A stretch of DNA of 64,000 bases from Chitinophaga pinensis (GCA_945888525.1 CAMDAF010000002.1:1-64000); one strand, 5' to 3'. Numbered from the stretch's first letter, positions 39,260-49,851 are shown. Numbers and translations: made by a program. The notes: generated by a model from the letters alone, not told the origin.

Positions 39260-42200
39260 TTACAGATGGCTAATTTGATAAGAAACAACAGCCTTACCGT
39301 TACTTACTTTCAATGTATAAATTCCAGCCGATAGATTACTCAAATCAATTGAAATCACTTTATTCTCCTCTTTCATACCCACAATAAGCGACTTTCCATT
39401 TATATCAATTAATTCGTATTGCAAGCCTTCGATGGCATCAATTACAAGGTAATTTTCAGTTGGATTTGGATACACACTCAAACCTGGTATTAGCGTTAAT
39501 TTATCAATCGAAGTAGTTCCTAAGGAAACGGTAATTTGTTCATTGCTGCTTACGCACTGTGAACTTGCAGATTCGATAACATTAACAGCTCCTGATGAGA
39601 AAGAACCCCACTTTACACCTATTGTACTGGTAACACCTCCTGAAACTTGAGTTCCATTTGTAACTGACCAATTATATAAACTACCTGGGTTATTCTGCAC
39701 TGAATACGTTTGAACAGATTGTTGATTAGCGGCGATTGGACCTAAAATTACCGGTTTTGTAATGGTAGTTGGATTAAAGTTTTCTTTACGGGCTATTACA
39801 ATTAAATGACTTTTATTGAATAGAACAGATGTTCCTTTAACATCCTTTTGTGTAGTTGTGGATGCTGCAGGTTCTTGAATCGATAAGAACATGTATTTAA
39901 AATCTGGTGTAAAAGTCATACCTGTTGGTTCAGAACCAGTAGGCGTAGTCATAAACAACTCTACCTTCGGAGCTGCTTGGGTGTGATCTGGTCTTACCAA
40001 CCAAATAAAGTTTTTGCCACCATCTTGCAATACCCATAAATTTCCTTTGTCATCAAAAGTCAAATTATCATTACCACCGCCCCATTCTTCGGCAATAACT
40101 CCTGAACCAAAATTTATCGGATAAGTTTCTCCACCTACAAATGTTTTAAAGTTAGAAACTGTAGCTCCATCATCTTTAAAACTATAAGTACGTCCAACGC
40201 CTTTTGCTGCAAAGTAAATTTGACCATTAATTGGGCTTATTTCTACATCCTCTACACCATTAAATGCGGTTGCACCTGCATTTTTAGCTAACGTCTTGGT
40301 GTTATTTCTATCAGATTTAGTTGAATTTGCTAGAACTACCCAAGTTCCGGTAGTTCCGGTAGGATCGCCATTGGCATCCAACGTGTTGTTCAACTTTAGA
40401 ACATATAAAGTACCTGAAGATAAATCAGTCTTTTTAGATGCAATAAATTTATAGACGTTACCATCTGGCTCATCTTCGCCATAATATGAAGTAATACTAT
40501 CTTGTTTAAAAACAATGTTTTCATGACTCATGCGACCCATCGCCCACAATTTTTCTTGTTTTCCGTTGCCATATTCCTTCACTTTTCTTGTCTTAGGATC
40601 AATTTCTATATTCCATCCAATGTCTTGATAGCCATCTGCATTCACATCGCCAACAGGCGCATCCTCCTCGCAGGTAACTGTTGTACCCCAAGGTGTAATT
40701 CCACCTGAACAATTACTTGCTGTTTTAACTAAGTCGCCACCAAAACTAACTGGCAATACTGAATCAAGCACCCAAGTTCCGCTTGAGCAATTGTAATGCA
40801 CATCTAAAATGGATACACCTCCTGGATTCTTTTCGTGGTTGAGCGCCACAAAACCATTTTTGCTGCTACCACCAATTGGGCTATAACCTGTAAAATCAAA
40901 ATTGCTTGGAACTATTCCTCCCTTACTGTATGCATCACCTGTTTTTAAAATGGCTTGAAAACGGTGTGTTGCAGGAATACCAATGGTGTCATATTGCTCA
41001 ATTGGCATTACAGATGTAAAACAAGAAATATGACTATTTCCACCTATGCAAGCTAGGGCAGGTGCATTGGCCTTATATTTTCGGTTATTCAATGCAAGAT
41101 CGAACAACAAATCGGAACTTAAACTGTCATATTGGTGAACTTCTACGGCAATAACATTGGTATCCGCTTTCAATACAGTTTTTGGCAAATAATACAACCA
41201 ATAAACTCTCTCTTGAGGTGCATCAACATTCTTATTTGCTTTTGTTCTAGAAAGTACTGTTCCTGTATTTAAATTTTTTCTTACTACTTCTGTTCCATTT
41301 ATATAGACAACTGCGCCATCATCACACATTAATTGTAATTCAATGGTGTCAGTCACGCTAGACAAATTAGAAACGATTATAGGTTTGCGGAAATAATTTG
41401 TTATAAATCTATTATTGGCAATACCTTGGTTAATATCGGTACCAGTGAATCCTAGTTCACCAAATCCCAATGGACCTTTTCCAAAACTCCATGTTGTGTC
41501 TTTTTTATAAATACTGTTTTTCCAAGTAGATCCTAAATTAAAACCACTATCAGAATATAACCAATTAGATTTTTTAGTTATTGGATAAGTAGTCAAAGGG
41601 ATTCTTGGTTTTTGCACTGGTCCGTTATCACCCATTAAATAATCAATAACTAAAAGTGGTGCCTTTGGTGCATCACCATCATATGATTCTACTTCGCGTG
41701 TACCTGTTCCATTTAAGAAAAAGGCCATAGAATTTCCACTTTTCCAACCTGACCTGTTAACCAAGTTTTCTATAATTGGTTTTAAATTACTTGTTCTTTG
41801 ATCTGCTGTGGCCGCACCTACAGTTGACCAAGAAGTTCCAGAAACACTCCAAATAACTGAATCTTGTGTCTTGGCTCTGCTTGTAATGTTGTAGGCAGAA
41901 GCAGGTTTAAAAATTGAAGGCGTATCATTCGCCTCACCTTTGATAGTTATTATACAAGGATTTGCGTTTTTATTGATTGCATCTACTGTAAATTGAATGT
42001 ATGCATTCTTTATGATTGCCCCTTGAGGTAAATTAATATTATTGAAACGAATCCCTACAGTTTGAGGATCATTGCCAGTAGATTCGGTTCCTAGTTCTAA
42101 ATCTGAACTTCCTGGATCTAAACTTCCTACAGTTTTTGCTTGGGTTTGACCAGCCTTAGCAGGTGTCCACTCTTCTTGATCATCATCTGCAGCATTCACT

Positions 42201-43468
42201 CGAACAGACATGGTGCTTGATGGAATATATTCAATAACAAGCAATGGGGCTTTCGGAGCATCACCATCATATGATTCTACCTCTCTAGTTCCTGTACCAT
42301 ACATATTAAATGCCAATGGATTGCCAGACTTCCAACCATTTCTCGTGATTAGAGATTGTACAAGGGTTTTTAAATTTGATGTTCTTTGTTCAGCTGTTGC
42401 TGCACCAACTGTGCTCCAAGAATTTCCAGACACAGCCCAAGTTACTGAATCTGTTGTTTTTGACCTTGAAGTAATATTGTAAGCACTTGCAGGATTATAC
42501 ATAATAGCACTATCACTTGCCTCACCTTTGATAATAATATTACAAGGACTGTTATTCTTACCAATGGCATCAACCGTAAATTGAATATAAGCATTGGTGA
42601 TTAATGAACCTTTAGGAATGTTAATGTTGTTAAAACGCATTCCAACCATTTGAGGATCATTACCAGATGCCTCAGCGCCAAATTCTAAATCAGAACTACC
42701 TGGATCAAGACTTCCTACTGTTTTTGCTTGTGTTTGACCAGATTTAGCAGGCAACCATTCCTCTTGATCATCATCAGCTGCATTAATTCTACTTGCTAAA
42801 GTTTTTGGTTCAATGTAATTGATTACCAACATAGCAGCCTTAGGCGCATCCCCATCATAAGATTCTACCTCACGGGTACCTGTTCCATACATTAAAAAAG
42901 TTAATGGATTTCCAGATTTCCAACCACCCCTGTTCATTATTTGTTCTATTAATAATTTGATATTAGGTGTTCTTTGCTCTGTAGATGCAGCTCCAACGGT
43001 AGCCCAACTTGCACCTGAAACATTCCAAACAATTGAGTCGCTCGTTTTTGAACGAGTTGAAATATTGTAAGGAACAGCAGTGTTAAACATCAAAGAACTA
43101 TCAATCGCCTCTCCTTTGATAAATACTCTACAAGGATCGTTATTTTTTCCAACTGCATCCACTGTAAATTGTATGTAGGCACTTAGAATAATTGAACCTT
43201 TAGGAATATTGATATTGGTAAATCTTAATCCAACGATCTGAGGATCATTTCCAGAGGCTTCGGTTCCGAATTCTAAATCAGAGCTTCCTGGATCAAGACT
43301 TCCAATAGTTTTTGATTGAGTTTGACCTGACTTAGCTGGCAACCATTCCTCTTGGTCGTCATCAGCTGCGCTGATTCTAACATTGAGCGTCTTTTGACCA
43401 AATAAATTTGGTGTTATCACAAATGCCATAATAAATATGACAGTGATGAATAAATTTTTTAATTTCAT
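39260..43468 (-). CDS. Large secreted protein: three tandem N-terminal beta domains, second jelly-roll-like domain, DUF839/PhoX-like domain, T9SS C-terminal domain
   Basis: Signal peptide; three ~190-aa repeats starting at (V)R(I/V)xAADDDQEEW; PhoX-like central region (NGFVALNHE, GTTVTCEED, FNGVEDVEISP); C-terminal GLSVYPNPTENYLVI...LSAGIYTLKV. Confidence 0.88.
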   Translation of the reverse strand: MKLKNLFITVIFIMAFVITPNLFGQKTLNVRISAADDDQEEWLPAKSGQTQSKTIGSLDPGSSDLEFGTEASGNDPQIVGLRFTNINIPKGSIILSAYIQFTVDAVGKNNDPCRVFIKGEAIDSSLMFNTAVPYNISTRSKTSDSIVWNVSGASWATVGAASTEQRTPNIKLLIEQIMNRGGWKSGNPLTFLMYGTGTREVESYDGDAPKAAMLVINYIEPKTLASRINAADDDQEEWLPAKSGQTQAKTVGSLDPGSSDLEFGAEASGNDPQMVGMRFNNINIPKGSLITNAYIQFTVDAIGKNNSPCNIIIKGEASDSAIMYNPASAYNITSRSKTTDSVTWAVSGNSWSTVGAATAEQRTSNLKTLVQSLITRNGWKSGNPLAFNMYGTGTREVESYDGDAPKAPLLVIEYIPSSTMSVRVNAADDDQEEWTPAKAGQTQAKTVGSLDPGSSDLELGTESTGNDPQTVGIRFNNINLPQGAIIKNAYIQFTVDAINKNANPCIITIKGEANDTPSIFKPASAYNITSRAKTQDSVIWSVSGTSWSTVGAATADQRTSNLKPIIENLVNRSGWKSGNSMAFFLNGTGTREVESYDGDAPKAPLLVIDYLMGDNGPVQKPRIPLTTYPITKKSNWLYSDSGFNLGSTWKNSIYKKDTTWSFGKGPLGFGELGFTGTDINQGIANNRFITNYFRKPIIVSNLSSVTDTIELQLMCDDGAVVYINGTEVVRKNLNTGTVLSRTKANKNVDAPQERVYWLYYLPKTVLKADTNVIAVEVHQYDSLSSDLLFDLALNNRKYKANAPALACIGGNSHISCFTSVMPIEQYDTIGIPATHRFQAILKTGDAYSKGGIVPSNFDFTGYSPIGGSSKNGFVALNHEKNPGGVSILDVHYNCSSGTWVLDSVLPVSFGGDLVKTASNCSGGITPWGTTVTCEEDAPVGDVNADGYQDIGWNIEIDPKTRKVKEYGNGKQEKLWAMGRMSHENIVFKQDSITSYYGEDEPDGNVYKFIASKKTDLSSGTLYVLKLNNTLDANGDPTGTTGTWVVLANSTKSDRNNTKTLAKNAGATAFNGVEDVEISPINGQIYFAAKGVGRTYSFKDDGATVSNFKTFVGGETYPINFGSGVIAEEWGGGNDNLTFDDKGNLWVLQDGGKNFIWLVRPDHTQAAPKVELFMTTPTGSEPTGMTFTPDFKYMFLSIQEPAASTTTQKDVKGTSVLFNKSHLIVIARKENFNPTTITKPVILGPIAANQQSVQTYSVQNNPGSLYNWSVTNGTQVSGGVTSTIGVKWGSFSSGAVNVIESASSQCVSSNEQITVSLGTTSIDKLTLIPGLSVYPNPTENYLVIDAIEGLQYELIDINGKSLIVGMKEENKVISIDLSNLSAGIYTLKVSNGKAVVSYQISHL
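41640..43385 (-). repeat. Three tandem ~580-bp coding repeats
   Basis: Units about 42800-43385, 42215-42800 and 41640-42210, each coding ADDDQEEW...GTGTREVESYDGDAPKA. Confidence 0.88.
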
Positions 43469-43729
43469 TGCAATAATGTTTAATGCAGCAAAAAAAGGCT
43501 TGTATTGTGAAAACTATATGAATTTGAGATTAAATTTAATACATAATACAATTATAAAAAAACAATAAAATGTTATGGCAATGTTTTTAAAAACACAAAC
43601 TATTAACTTTAAAAATTAAAATTGATTGAAATAGAATAAATGTGACGACCTATGCTAAAAGAATATTGGGTCACTTTTTAGGTCCTAGAAAAAGCCAGAA
43701 TTTTGAGAAATTTAAATTCGGAGGGACAC

Positions 43730-43760
43730 AAAAAAACCCAACATTTTATTGTTGGGCTTT
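43730..43760 (-). terminator. Terminator of tRNA-Asp
   Basis: CCCAACA...TGTTGGG stem followed by a T-run on the minus strand. Confidence 0.8.
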
Positions 43761-43762
43761 TG

Positions 43763-43836
43763 CGGTGTGGACGGGACTCGAACCCGCGACCCCTGCCGTG
43801 ACAGGGCAGTATTCTAACCAGCTGAACTACCACACC
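43763..43836 (-). tRNA. tRNA-Asp (anticodon GTC)
   Basis: Reverse complement GGTGTGGTAGTTCAGCTGGTTAGAATACTGCCCTGTCACGGCAGGGGTCGCGGGTTCGAGTCCCGTCCACACCG. Confidence 0.96.
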
Positions 43837-43855
43837 GTTCTGGTTTTGAGGAGTG

Positions 43856-43885
43856 CAAAGATAAATGAATTTATATTAAAACAAA
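43856..43885 (-). promoter_or_regulatory. tRNA-Asp promoter (TTTG-N18-TATCTTTG)
   Basis: Reverse strand: TTTG at 43885-43882 and TATCTTTG at 43863-43856. Confidence 0.8.
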
Positions 43886-43888
43886 AAA

Positions 43889-44746
43889 TTATGCCAAAAT
43901 CTTTTCAGATTCCAAATCAAGGTTTTTGTCTAAGACTTTTGCAGTCCTTTTTAACTTGGTAACCAAGTCGTTGAATTGATCGAAGTACAAAGATTGATCG
44001 CCATCGGACAAGGCTTCTTCTGGTTGGTTGTGCACTTCAACCATCACGCCATCAGCACCAGCCAATACAGCTGCCATCGACATTGGAACCACTATTTCTC
44101 TTAAGCCAGTTCCTTGACTTGGGTCCACAATTACTGGCAAATGGCTCACTGATTTTAAAAGTGGAACTATGCCTAAATCCAAGGTATTTCTAGTTGCATT
44201 TTCAAAGGTTCTAATGCCTCTTTCGCAAAGCATTACTTTGTCGTTGCCACCAGAGAGTATATATTCTGCAGCAAGCAACCATTCTTCCATGGTACTGCTC
44301 ATGCCTCTTTTTAACATAACCGGCTTATCTATCTTGCTTAAAGCACGCAACAATTGGTAATTTTGCATGTTTCTGGTGCCAACTTGTAAGATGTCTGCGT
44401 ATTGGTATACCTCTTCAACCAAATTGGTATCCATAACCTCAGTAATCACAGACATGCCATATTTATCAGCCGCATTGCGCATCAAAATTAAACCGTCTTT
44501 CTTAAGCCCTTGAAATGAATAGGGAGAAGTTCTCGGCTTGTAGGCCCCGCCTCTTAATATTTTAACATTTTGCTTGCTTAAAAATTCACAAATTGTAAAT
44601 ATTTGATCTTCATTTTCAACGGCACATGGACCTGCAATTAATGAAATATTTCCGCCACCAATAGACGTGTTTTTAAGCTTGATTATGGTATTTTCCTTTT
44701 TCCATTCTCTAGAAACCAACTGATAAGGTTTTCTCTTGTTTTCCAT
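43889..44746 (-). CDS. aroF: 3-deoxy-7-phosphoheptulonate synthase (DAHP synthase, AroF/AroA-beta type)
   Basis: LIAGPCAVE, RGGAYKPRTSPYSFQGL, LCERGIRTFE, VDPSQGTG. Confidence 0.95.
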   Translation of the reverse strand: MENKRKPYQLVSREWKKENTIIKLKNTSIGGGNISLIAGPCAVENEDQIFTICEFLSKQNVKILRGGAYKPRTSPYSFQGLKKDGLILMRNAADKYGMSVITEVMDTNLVEEVYQYADILQVGTRNMQNYQLLRALSKIDKPVMLKRGMSSTMEEWLLAAEYILSGGNDKVMLCERGIRTFENATRNTLDLGIVPLLKSVSHLPVIVDPSQGTGLREIVVPMSMAAVLAGADGVMVEVHNQPEEALSDGDQSLYFDQFNDLVTKLKRTAKVLDKNLDLESEKILA

Positions 44747-44772
44747 GATTATAATTTAACAATTATAGGTCT

Positions 44773-46092
44773 TTATAGTTCAGTGTATACCAATTTGAAT
44801 TCGATACCAGCGTTTGCAGTGCGCTTTCTTGTATCCAAAACAATTCTCGAAGGCGCAATAGGATTATCACTTGGAGCGACAATAAACAAGCCATTGTTGC
44901 TGTTTTTGCCGTGCAATTGATAGTCGGTAAAAATACTTTGGATATGTCTGGTAATATTAAATCGGTATTCGTTGGTAATTGAATTGTATTTTCCTCCATA
45001 AAATGGCTCGATTAAATCAATGATTCCTGCGTTCAAATTGGTGGTCGGATCAGGATGCAAAAGCAACAAACGGGTAGGCAAAGTGAAAAAATTATTAAAC
45101 GAACCCGCCACAGGTCTTATAATAATTTCTGCTTTTCCGATCGAAATTTTCTTGCTGCTGCTGGTAATGATACTAAATAAATTTGGAAACTGAATCTTGG
45201 TTTTTGCTCCTGCCATCGCTTGAACATATGTCGTACTAAAATTAGCTGTGTCAGGAGCTGCCTTTTGATTTTTTATCGAATTGCTTTGACCGCTTACTTT
45301 GTATTGCGTAAAACGTTTAGCATTGTCTATAACGCCAAAATCGCTTTGTAAACTGTCGTTGTAATAGATTCTAAGTCTGGTAAAAGCACCTTTTAAGTTA
45401 ACCGCAGCAATCACGCCACTTCCTATACTTGGTGTTTGGTCGGGCACAATGGCAAGACCTTTAAAATACTGTAGAAAATTATCAGATGACTTCAAATCTG
45501 TTGCACTGGCATTGAATAACTTCTGAGCCATTGCTGTAGATAGTTTGATTGAAATACCTGGCGCCACTTTTACGCGTTTACCAAGTTGCGTAAGTTGCAT
45601 ACTATCGGTCAACTTTACTTTCCCGGCAAAAGAACCCACTGGGGTAGGATTGTAAGTATAGGTTTGATTTGAATGCGTAACAGTCGAATTCATAGATTCT
45701 GACAATTCATAAACCTTGAAAGACAAATTACCATTCAAATCTCCGTAATAAGCTATACTTGAAGTATATTGAATAAATAAAACGACGGAGTCCAAAGTCT
45801 GACTTGAAACCACTTTATCTACCTGAGGCAATTTAAACTGAAAAAAAGAAGATGCTTCGTAGCGTCCAAATTCAGCATCGTTAATCACACCAATCAAATT
45901 ATGGCTTAAGCTATCGGTTTTTAATGAATCCTCTCTAACAGTTGAAGTCAACATTTTAAGAGAATCAATAAAAGAATAACCTTCAAAGCCTAATGTACCT
46001 TCATTGGCAAGAAACAAGTTGTCACTTTGTTTTTTACAAGATGTAAAAACAAAAAGTGAACAGATAAAAATAAAAACAAGTCTAAAATTCAC
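44773..46092 (-). CDS. DUF4270-like lipoprotein
   Basis: Lipobox LFVFTSCKKQ; overall pattern of Bacteroidetes DUF4270 proteins. Confidence 0.7.
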   Translation of the reverse strand: MNFRLVFIFICSLFVFTSCKKQSDNLFLANEGTLGFEGYSFIDSLKMLTSTVREDSLKTDSLSHNLIGVINDAEFGRYEASSFFQFKLPQVDKVVSSQTLDSVVLFIQYTSSIAYYGDLNGNLSFKVYELSESMNSTVTHSNQTYTYNPTPVGSFAGKVKLTDSMQLTQLGKRVKVAPGISIKLSTAMAQKLFNASATDLKSSDNFLQYFKGLAIVPDQTPSIGSGVIAAVNLKGAFTRLRIYYNDSLQSDFGVIDNAKRFTQYKVSGQSNSIKNQKAAPDTANFSTTYVQAMAGAKTKIQFPNLFSIITSSSKKISIGKAEIIIRPVAGSFNNFFTLPTRLLLLHPDPTTNLNAGIIDLIEPFYGGKYNSITNEYRFNITRHIQSIFTDYQLHGKNSNNGLFIVAPSDNPIAPSRIVLDTRKRTANAGIEFKLVYTEL

Positions 46093-46109
46093 GAACGCAA
46101 AATAACTGA

Positions 46110-46922
46110 TTATTTTGCAGATGCCATTAACTGTTCGTAAAAAGCGCCATATTTTTCGCCCAAATTATCGCTATCATGGGTCATACTTGGTTTTGCTTTA
46201 AACATCTTAGCATATTCAGGATCTAAATTGGTGGTGCAATCAACTACCGCATCCGCATTTTTAATTCCACCCATATGTAAACTCTTATTGTCGCCCTTAG
46301 CATAAGTTTCTAGATGTTTGTCTTCAATTTCATTCAAAGAGGCTTTTCTAGCAAAATCCTTACCTAGGTCTTCTTTGAATTCGTTTTCAAATATTGAATA
46401 AACCACTTTTGCATTTTTGAAAACCGGCTCATCTTTGTAAATAGTCTTTAAATAAACAGGGATCAAGCTTGTCATCCAACCTTGGCAATGGATAATGTCT
46501 GGGGCCCAACCTAATTTCTTAACCGTTTCTAATACGCCTTTACAAAAGAATATCACACGCTCGTCGTTGTCGTCAAAGAATTTATTCTTTTCATCTGTGT
46601 AAATAAATTTACGGTGGAAATAATCTTCATTGTCTAAAAAGTAAACCTGCATTCTAGCTTCAGGAATAGAAGCTACCTTAATCATTAGAGGATTGTCTTT
46701 ATCATCTATAGAAATATTGATACCCGACAATCTAACAACTTCATGCAATCTGTTGCGACGTTCGTTAATTACACCAAATCTAGGAACTAAGACCCTAATT
46801 TCATGGTCTTTTTCTTGAATGGCTTGGGGAAGAAACCGTGACACTGTTGCTACTGGTGACTCGTTAAGGAATGGTGTCATTTCCGATGACACGAATAATA
46901 CTCTTTTTTTGAAATTGCTCAT
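46110..46922 (-). CDS. Glycogen/starch synthase N-terminal-domain-only protein (GT5 N-terminal fold)
   Basis: VLFVSSEMTPFLNESPVATVSRFLPQAI...DIIHCQGWMTSLIPVYLK; no C-terminal GT domain. Confidence 0.8.
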   Translation of the reverse strand: MSNFKKRVLFVSSEMTPFLNESPVATVSRFLPQAIQEKDHEIRVLVPRFGVINERRNRLHEVVRLSGINISIDDKDNPLMIKVASIPEARMQVYFLDNEDYFHRKFIYTDEKNKFFDDNDERVIFFCKGVLETVKKLGWAPDIIHCQGWMTSLIPVYLKTIYKDEPVFKNAKVVYSIFENEFKEDLGKDFARKASLNEIEDKHLETYAKGDNKSLHMGGIKNADAVVDCTTNLDPEYAKMFKAKPSMTHDSDNLGEKYGAFYEQLMASAK

Positions 46923-47266
46923 ATTCGTTGTTGGTTGGGAATTTTCTATTACAAAGATAATACAATTTTTTCTTATATTATGAAATATAACTTAATATAT
47001 TTATAAAAATAGTTCCGAAACCTTTGTCATTACTTATTCAATTGTATATATATATTAAAATGAGTTATACCCCTACACATCACATTTAGTGTTAAAAATA
47101 AAACTTGTTTTAATCGATAATTTTTATTATGAGAGGTTCGGTAAATAATTACTAGAGCTTTGCAATACCATAGTCTCATTTACTGATTTCAGCCGAAAAA
47201 TATTGAATGAAATTTTCAATCATCCTTTTAGGCAATTCATTCAGGAAATATACATTAATTTGCAGC

Positions 47267-47920
47267 ATGGATTTTATTGATTCAAACATTGTAAAATATG
47301 CAGAGGACCATACCTCTGAGGAGCCTTCTTATTTATACCAACTAAACCGTTACACCCATAGCAATCTCTTAAAACCAAGAATGCTCAGCGGCCATTTACA
47401 AGGCAGGTTTCTTGCACTAATGGGTCAGTTAATAAAGCCCGATTATATTTTAGACATTGGAACATACACGGGTTACTCTGCCCTATGCCTAGCCGAAGGT
47501 TTAACTGCCAATGGACATCTTTATACAATTGACCGCAACGATGAAGCCATAGCAGTTGCTCAAGATTTCTTCGCCAAAGCTAACTTATCAAACAAGATAA
47601 CCGCTCTGCACGGCAATGCAATTGAGCTAATCGAGCAATTAAACACAAAGGTGCCATATTGGAATATTGTTTGGATGGATGCAGAAAAAGCCGACTATAT
47701 CAATTACTATAATTTATGCATCGACAAAATGGCCAGCGGTGGATTAATCATGGCAGACAATGTATTATGGAGTGGTAAAATAATTGACCAAAATGAATTA
47801 GATACGGATAAAGACACGATTTTATTAAATGAATTTAACAGCATGGTTCAAAATGACCCAAGAGTTGAAAACATTCTCCTGCCAATTAGAGATGGAATTA
47901 TGATGATCCGAAAACTTTAG
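47267..47920 (+). CDS. Class I SAM-dependent O-methyltransferase
   Basis: LDIGTYTGYSALCLAEGL, MDAEKADYINYY; ATG at 47267 preferred. Confidence 0.92.
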   Translation: MDFIDSNIVKYAEDHTSEEPSYLYQLNRYTHSNLLKPRMLSGHLQGRFLALMGQLIKPDYILDIGTYTGYSALCLAEGLTANGHLYTIDRNDEAIAVAQDFFAKANLSNKITALHGNAIELIEQLNTKVPYWNIVWMDAEKADYINYYNLCIDKMASGGLIMADNVLWSGKIIDQNELDTDKDTILLNEFNSMVQNDPRVENILLPIRDGIMMIRKL

Positions 47921-48909
47921 TCTTCAATCAGTTCAAACTTCTTCTCTCTAATTACTTCTAGCAAATCGTATATTTCATTTAGATTGTTGCTGCATAACAA
48001 AGCCGTTCGATAGGCTTTAAAATTGGGTATGCCCTTGAAATAATTAGAATAGTGCCTTTTCATTTCATTGATGGCTAGTATTTCACTTTTCCATTCAACC
48101 GACTTTTGCAAATGGATTTTACATGCTTCGACGCGTTCTTCAAAAGTAGGCCCAGCCATGTGTTCGCCAGTGCTCAAAAAATGTTTAATTTCTCTAAACA
48201 CCCAAGGATGTCCTATGGCAGCGCGGCCAATCATTATCCCATCAACACCGAATCTATTTTTGTAATCTAAAGCCTTCTCGGGGGTGGTTACATCTCCGTT
48301 TCCAAATATCGGAATGGTAATTCTCGGATTGTTCTTTACTTTGGCTATAAGGGTCCAATCAGCTTCGCCCTTGTACAATTGGGTTCTGGTTCTGCCGTGA
48401 ATAGACAATGCTTTCACACCAACATCTTGCAAGCGCTCGGCTACCTCTTCAATGTTTTTGGTTTTCTCGTCCCAACCTAGCCTTGTTTTTACAGTTACCG
48501 GCAAATTTGTTGACCTAACAACGGCTTCGGTTAACCTTATCATTAATGGGATATCTTTTAAGACAGCAGCGCCTGCGCCTTTACAAACAACTTTCTTAAC
48601 TGGACATCCAAAATTTATATCCACCAAATCAGGCTGGGTCGCATCAACAATTTTGGTTGCTAAAGCCATAGCTTCTTCATCACCGCCAAAAATCTGTATC
48701 CCGATGGGCCTTTCATGGTCAAATATATCCAGTTTTTGACGCGATTTTACGGCATCCCTAATTAGACCTTCTGAACTAATAAACTCAGTGTACATCAAGT
48801 CTGCACCATGTTTTTTACATAAGTACCTGAACGGAGGATCACTAACATCCTCCATAGGCGCCAACAGTAAAGGAAAATTTCCTAATGATATATCACCAAT
48901 TTTTACCAA
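47917..48909 (-). CDS. dusB: tRNA-dihydrouridine synthase (DusB-like)
   Basis: LAPMEDVSDPPFR, INFGCPVKKVVCKGAGAA, IMIGRAAIGHPW. Start proposed at TTG 48909 (MVKIGDISLGNFPLLLAPMEDVS). Confidence 0.93.
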   Translation of the reverse strand: MVKIGDISLGNFPLLLAPMEDVSDPPFRYLCKKHGADLMYTEFISSEGLIRDAVKSRQKLDIFDHERPIGIQIFGGDEEAMALATKIVDATQPDLVDINFGCPVKKVVCKGAGAAVLKDIPLMIRLTEAVVRSTNLPVTVKTRLGWDEKTKNIEEVAERLQDVGVKALSIHGRTRTQLYKGEADWTLIAKVKNNPRITIPIFGNGDVTTPEKALDYKNRFGVDGIMIGRAAIGHPWVFREIKHFLSTGEHMAGPTFEERVEACKIHLQKSVEWKSEILAINEMKRHYSNYFKGIPNFKAYRTALLCSNNLNEIYDLLEVIREKKFELIED

Positions 48910-48936
48910 ATTTGCATTTTTTAAAATATAAACAAT

Positions 48937-49851
48937 TTGCAAAATTACAACGAACAGAATAGAATACAATACTTTGCCGATATTTTAATATTAATTGGCT
49001 TGTTATTGATTAGCGCTATTGTTTTTAGTTTATTAGGCGCCTTAATAAGCTCCGCGTTATTTCACATTCCATTATCGGACATATTAAATCTTTTAGGCAA
49101 TACTTCAGATGCGTCCAATATTGGATTTCTGAAGTTTTATAATGCATTTGCAACTTTTGGTGCTTGGGTGGTTTCTGCCTTTCTATTTACAAAAGTGCGT
49201 TCATATAAAGTTAATTCATTATGGAAATTCCAAATGCCCAAGGTTCGCTTTATTTGGGCACTCTTGCCCGTTTTATTTATTTCCGCGGTTGTAGTTTCAG
49301 CCTATTTATTGAATTTAAACGAGAGGCTCCCAATACCAGTATCTGTTAGGTCGTTTTTTAATTCAGCAAATTCAGCAAAAATGCTAGAGAATATGTTACA
49401 AATGAACACCAATTTAGATTTGTTCGTTAACATCATTTGTATAGCTCTGTTCCCTGCTTTATTTGAAGAAATATTTTTCAGGGGCACTTTACAACCTTTA
49501 TTTAGTGGTTTTTTCAAAAACCACCATGTTGGCATTTGGTTGTGCAGCATAACCTTTGCTCTGGTGCATTTAAATATTGACCAAATTATGCCCATGATGT
49601 TTCTTGCCCTGGTGCTTGGTTATCTATTTTATTACACCAAAAGCATCTACACCAATATACTCATACATTTTCTAAACAACTCGCTTGCAATTTTTGCTTA
49701 CTATTATCAAAACAATTCAGGGATAGCTAAACAAGTAGTCGAAAATAAATTTGCTCCAAACATGCTGTCCTTTTTTCTGTTTTTAGGCATTATTGTTTCT
49801 ATATTTATTTTCATTATTCAACAACATAAATTAAACCATAAACATGAATAA
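48937..49851 (+). CDS. CPBP family intramembrane metalloprotease
   Basis: Multi-TM protein with ALFEEIFFRGTLQ and FALVHLN motifs. No nearby in-frame ATG; TTG at 48937 possible. Confidence 0.85.
   Translation: MQNYNEQNRIQYFADILILIGLLLISAIVFSLLGALISSALFHIPLSDILNLLGNTSDASNIGFLKFYNAFATFGAWVVSAFLFTKVRSYKVNSLWKFQMPKVRFIWALLPVLFISAVVVSAYLLNLNERLPIPVSVRSFFNSANSAKMLENMLQMNTNLDLFVNIICIALFPALFEEIFFRGTLQPLFSGFFKNHHVGIWLCSITFALVHLNIDQIMPMMFLALVLGYLFYYTKSIYTNILIHFLNNSLAIFAYYYQNNSGIAKQVVENKFAPNMLSFFLFLGIIVSIFIFIIQQHKLNHKHE

Noticed and set aside
41640-43385. Regularly spaced repeats as a CRISPR or mobile element
   Set aside because: The ~580-bp units are in-frame coding duplications within one secreted protein.
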